In this document: positions 4,466-7,284 of the stretch, one piece after another
Layout: each line of letters begins with the position of its first letter
Position numbering within the stretch: the first letter of the stretch is position 1
NCBI GenBank assembly: GCA_001564135.1
Contig: LKNH01000130.1
Coordinates: 1-7,284 of the forward strand
Length of the DNA: 7,284 nt
Direction of reading: 5' to 3'
From: Halobacteriaceae archaeon Tc-Br11_E2g27
GTDB lineage: Archaea > Halobacteriota > Halobacteria > Halobacteriales > Haloarculaceae
The notes under the pieces: generated by a model
The model's input: only the letters and a program-made list of their open reading frames with translations
What the model was told of the DNA's origin: nothing
Database searches by the model: none
Translations under genes and position numbers: made by a program

Positions 4466-6307
4466 CTACGGTATTGGCTCGACAAATTCGAACGCCACGG
4501 TATCGACAAGTCCACGGTTTGTTAGGCGAAGCTCAGGAATTACTGCCAGCGGGAGCAACGACATCGTCATAAATGGAGATTCAACCGTACAGCCTAGCGC
4601 TTCGAACGCCTGCTCTAGCTTCTGTACTCTGTCGCTTACGACATCGATTGGCTTGTCGCTCATTAACCCGGCAACCGGTAACGGGACCTCTGCAAGGACG
4701 TCGCCCGCATCGTCGATAGCGACCCAGCCTCCATCAATATCTATGAGTCGCTGCGCCGCAGCAACCATCGCTTCATCCGAGGTTCCAACCACGAGTAGGT
4801 TATGGCTATCATGTGCAACAGTTGAAGCGACCGCCCCTGCTTCGAACCCGAATCCGGTTACGAAGCCAAGCCCGACCGATTCATCCCCGCCATGGCGCTC
4901 AAATACTGCGATTTTCGAAATCTCATCGGTCAGTTCGACAACGCCATCGCTGACTGGAAGGTCAACCTCCTCCCGTGTCGTCCCAACCTGATTTTCGATA
5001 ATGCCCATTGCGTTGGCCGTGACTGTGTCACGCTCTTGTGGAGCCGTTATTTCAAACGCATCGGGCCCCGGTGGCTGAAGATGCACGGTGTTGGTCATCT
5101 TCTCCGGGTACTGAGACTGGACTGACTCGGTGTGCTGGTCTCTCTTCGGGAGCCCAACAGCCTCTGGCGCTATCCACTCGCCATCACTTGCGACTAGTTC
5201 GCCGTTTACCATCACCCGCTCAACTGCAACGGTTGCGAGGTCATCTAAAAAGACGATATCAGCAATTTTCCCCGGCGAAAGAGCGCCAAGGTCGCCGTCG
5301 ACGTTATAATATTCGGCGGCGTTGAGCGTGACGGCCTGAATTGCAGTTATCGGGTCAAGGCCGTTGGCGATAGCAACTCTGAGAACGCGGTCGAGATGTC
5401 CGTTTTCCGTGATGGTATCCGGGTGCGTATCATCGGTTACCAACAGCAGGTGTCGAGTGTCCACGTCGGTTTCGGTGATTGCTTTGATGGTTTCGGGGAT
5501 ATCCTTCCAGGCAGAGCCCTGACGCAACTGTGTCCAGACACCTCGTCGGAGTTTTGCAAGAGCCTCCTCTCGCCGGACCGACTCGTGGCAGGCTGTAATG
5601 CCAGATGCGACGAACGCATCAAGCGGTGCACCAAGGTCACGACTTGCGTAATGGCCCGTTGCTGGCACCTCTGCGCGGTAGGTTGCAGCGAGCTTATTAT
5701 GCACTTCATCATCCCCAGCAATCACGCCAGGATAGTTCATCATTTCCCCAAGTGCAACGACGTCATCCCACTCAAGGGCTTCTTCGATAGCCGCGGCATC
5801 AATCTCCGCCCCAGCATCTTCAAATCCGGGGGCTGCAGGGACACACGAAGGAATCGTACAAAAGGTTTTGAGTGGAAGGTCAGCGGCTTCATCCAACAGT
5901 GCGCGAATCCCCTCCAGTCCGAGGACATTTCCGATTTCGTGTGGGTCCATAAACGCCGCAGTGGTACCGGTGGGAACGACACCTCGGCAGAAACCGGTCG
6001 CAGTGACCATGCTTGATTCGTAGTGAACGTGCGTATCGATGAACCCTGGCGCGAGATACTGCCCGTCGGCATCGATACGTTCCGTCTCCTCTGGAATCTC
6101 GATGGATTCCGTTGGCGGCACCACGCGAGCAATCCGTCCAGCAGTCAATACGAGCGTCACGTCCTCCTGTAGTTCGCCTGTGTGGACGTTGACCAGCGTC
6201 CCGTTCTCGATAACGGTCTCTGGTGCTTGGTCACCGCGCGCAACAGCCGAAAGTTGTTGTGATGATTCAGCGATAGTCCCGTTCTCGCCTGCCTCGACAT
6301 ACTGCAT
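4466..6307 (-). CDS. ade: Adenine deaminase (Ade/AdeC type, amidohydrolase superfamily)
   Basis: It converts adenine to hypoxanthine and ammonia in purine salvage and is cytoplasmic. The 613-residue length is close to bacterial Ade (about 590). The order of conserved blocks is complete: the N-terminal composite domain with NGTLVNVHTGE (about 35-45), the metal-binding HVHYESS at 93-99, MDPHEIGNVLG at 120-130, GEMMNYPGV at 187-195, GHY at 218-220, CHES at 240-243, and VTDDTHPD at 290-297. The second composite-domain return ALSPGKIADIVFLDD is at 342-356. The C-terminal Ade-specific domain has ASTVAHDSHNLLVVGT at 494-509 and GGWVAI at 526-531. No metal ligand appears to be missing. It has about 20 extra N-terminal residues. 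No clear TATA box lies in the 84 nt before it, so it is probably co-transcribed with the permease upstream. Confidence 0.95.
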   Translation of the reverse strand: MQYVEAGENGTIAESSQQLSAVARGDQAPETVIENGTLVNVHTGELQEDVTLVLTAGRIARVVPPTESIEIPEETERIDADGQYLAPGFIDTHVHYESSMVTATGFCRGVVPTGTTAAFMDPHEIGNVLGLEGIRALLDEAADLPLKTFCTIPSCVPAAPGFEDAGAEIDAAAIEEALEWDDVVALGEMMNYPGVIAGDDEVHNKLAATYRAEVPATGHYASRDLGAPLDAFVASGITACHESVRREEALAKLRRGVWTQLRQGSAWKDIPETIKAITETDVDTRHLLLVTDDTHPDTITENGHLDRVLRVAIANGLDPITAIQAVTLNAAEYYNVDGDLGALSPGKIADIVFLDDLATVAVERVMVNGELVASDGEWIAPEAVGLPKRDQHTESVQSQYPEKMTNTVHLQPPGPDAFEITAPQERDTVTANAMGIIENQVGTTREEVDLPVSDGVVELTDEISKIAVFERHGGDESVGLGFVTGFGFEAGAVASTVAHDSHNLLVVGTSDEAMVAAAQRLIDIDGGWVAIDDAGDVLAEVPLPVAGLMSDKPIDVVSDRVQKLEQAFEALGCTVESPFMTMSLLPLAVIPELRLTNRGLVDTVAFEFVEPIP

Positions 6308-6391
6308 ATGCTAGCTTGGACAGAAGGGGGCAAAGCCATTCGGATACTCAACCATGTGTCATCCGGACGCGAAAACGAACCGATTACGGAA

Positions 6392-7284
6392 TCAGAAAAA
6401 GCCTGGCATGAGGATTCCGTTTTCTGCAACCGATTCCAGCAGTCCGCTCGTCGTCACGTAATAGTACATGACGAACAGCCCGGCAAGCAACCATTGAATC
6501 GGGTTGACGTCGCTGAACTCGCCGATGGCGGTTTTGATGATTGGGTACGAGATGATACCAGCGGCGATACCATCAGCAATCGAGGCGGTAAGCGGCATGA
6601 CGAGGATTGTCAGCCCACCGGAGATGAGCCAGACCTTATCGTCCCAGTGAATGTCTGCAACGCCCTGAAGCATGATGACACCGACAATGACAAGCGCGAT
6701 GTAGGAAGCATACTGTGGAATTGCGGCCATCAACGGAACGAACAGCAACGAGAGAGCGAACAATCCGGCGACGACGAGTGTCGTGAAACCGGTTCGACCA
6801 CCCTCTTCAAGACCAGCAGATGACTCGATGAAGGTGGTGACAGTCGAGGTACCCAGCATCGAACCAGCGGTGGTTCCAACTGCGTCTGCCATCAGCGGCT
6901 TTTCCATCTCAGGAAGGTCCCCATCCTTGTTCAGGAACCCACCAATCTGTGAGACGCCGATAAGCGTGCCAGCAGTGTCGAAGAAATCAACGAAGAAGAA
7001 CGCGAAGACGACGAACGCGAATACAACGGGGTCCGTTTCCTGCAACCCTTCTATAAAGGCTCCTGCGAGCGGTGTAATATCCCACTGAACACCAACAATC
7101 ATCTCCCAGATGCCACCGAGGCCGTCTTGCTGCACTGTCGCTGCGATGTTTTCGTCAACAAGCGTTCCACCAGAGTATCCTTCTCGGCCACCAGGGAGCC
7201 AATTGCTTGGCCAAAGCGTTGCGACCCACGCCGTGAGCGTTGTCAACAAGATACCAATTACAATTGAGACACGGATCCCTCGCG
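6392..7284 (-). CDS. NCS2 family purine permease, AzgA-like, 5' end beyond the window
   Basis: This is the C-terminal part (about 297 residues) of a nucleobase:cation symporter-2 of the AzgA/PbuG-like subgroup, whose members carry adenine, hypoxanthine or guanine. Diagnostic blocks are FFFVDFFDTAGTLIGV, then GGFLNKDGDLPEMEKPLMAD, then LGTSTVTTFIESSAGLEEGGRTG, followed by several membrane spans (LFALSLLFVPLMAAI, ALVIVGVIMLQG, GGLTILVMPLTASIADGIAAGII, LLAGLFVMYYYV). It is an integral membrane protein. The reading frame continues open to the window edge (RVSIVIGILLTTL), so the TTG at 7249 is not its start. Family members have about 430-480 residues, so roughly a third is missing. It lies 84 nt upstream of adenine deaminase on the same strand, which supports an adenine-import role. 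Confidence 0.92.
   Translation of the reverse strand, partial: RGIRVSIVIGILLTTLTAWVATLWPSNWLPGGREGYSGGTLVDENIAATVQQDGLGGIWEMIVGVQWDITPLAGAFIEGLQETDPVVFAFVVFAFFFVDFFDTAGTLIGVSQIGGFLNKDGDLPEMEKPLMADAVGTTAGSMLGTSTVTTFIESSAGLEEGGRTGFTTLVVAGLFALSLLFVPLMAAIPQYASYIALVIVGVIMLQGVADIHWDDKVWLISGGLTILVMPLTASIADGIAAGIISYPIIKTAIGEFSDVNPIQWLLAGLFVMYYYVTTSGLLESVAENGILMPGFF

Noticed and set aside
4308..4991. Long plus-strand ORF of 227 codons
   Set aside because: It runs antisense through the 3' part of adenine deaminase and the start of egsA, is Ser/Thr/Pro rich as expected for an antisense shadow, and has no domain.
5396..6016. Plus-strand ORF of 206 codons
   Set aside because: It lies wholly antisense to the conserved catalytic core of adenine deaminase; its Cys/Arg-rich composition is unlike a haloarchaeal protein.
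6308..6391. Purine riboswitch or other leader before adenine deaminase
   Set aside because: The 84-nt gap shows no purine-aptamer layout, and such riboswitches are not expected in haloarchaea; only a weak CGGAT/ATCCG pair is present.
6308..6823. Plus-strand ORF of 171 codons starting next to the ade start codon
   Set aside because: It is antisense to the conserved permease C-terminus and has no recognisable domain, despite an acidic composition.

Overview
The window is archaeal and almost certainly haloarchaeal. Its proteins are acidic, and it encodes sn-glycerol-1-phosphate dehydrogenase, the enzyme that sets archaeal lipid stereochemistry. It also carries a UPF0058 protein and a small acidic ribbon-helix-helix protein typical of Halobacteria. 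Several genes have A/T-rich TATA-like boxes about 25-35 nt before the start codon and no clear Shine-Dalgarno sequence, the usual leaderless arrangement. By eye the base composition is moderate and codon third positions are mixed, which suggests one of the lower-GC haloarchaea (a Haloquadratum-like lineage is possible). That placement is inference.

Layout, left to right. A CinA/MoaB-type molybdopterin-binding-domain protein (+, 59-826) is followed at once by what looks like the 3' end of an IS1341-type (IS200/IS605) tnpB gene with its omega-RNA-like hairpin (about 838-903). The outer end of this relic supplies the stop codon of a 42-residue membrane ORF (-, 900-1028). That ORF is divergent from a winged-helix regulator (+, 1145-1651). 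The regulator converges, with only 2 nt between stops, on a UPF0058 gene (-, 1654-1932). A roughly 280-nt gap follows, packed with inverted repeats that include an imperfect 26-bp terminal-repeat-like structure (2135-2214). Next come a CopG/RHH-type gene (-, 2214-2429) and a divergent four-helix membrane protein (+, 2570-3145), with a perfect 8-bp inverted repeat between them. A 200-nt convergent gap holds two tandem hairpins that have different stems but the same loop sequence. On the minus strand the outer one is followed by six T's.

The right half is a minus-strand run, in transcription order: a 5'-truncated AzgA-type purine permease (6392 to the window edge), adenine deaminase (4466-6307), and glycerol-1-phosphate dehydrogenase (3345-4403). 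The first two form a clear purine-salvage pair: nucleobase import, then adenine to hypoxanthine plus ammonia. The dehydrogenase has its own TATA-like box, so it can be transcribed alone or by read-through. The twin-hairpin structure sits where the run would terminate.

No complete mobile element, CRISPR array, rRNA or tRNA was seen. The most unusual signals are the non-coding ones: the solo omega-RNA/tnpB relic, the inverted-repeat cluster at 2071-2220, and the same-loop hairpin pair at 3181-3243.
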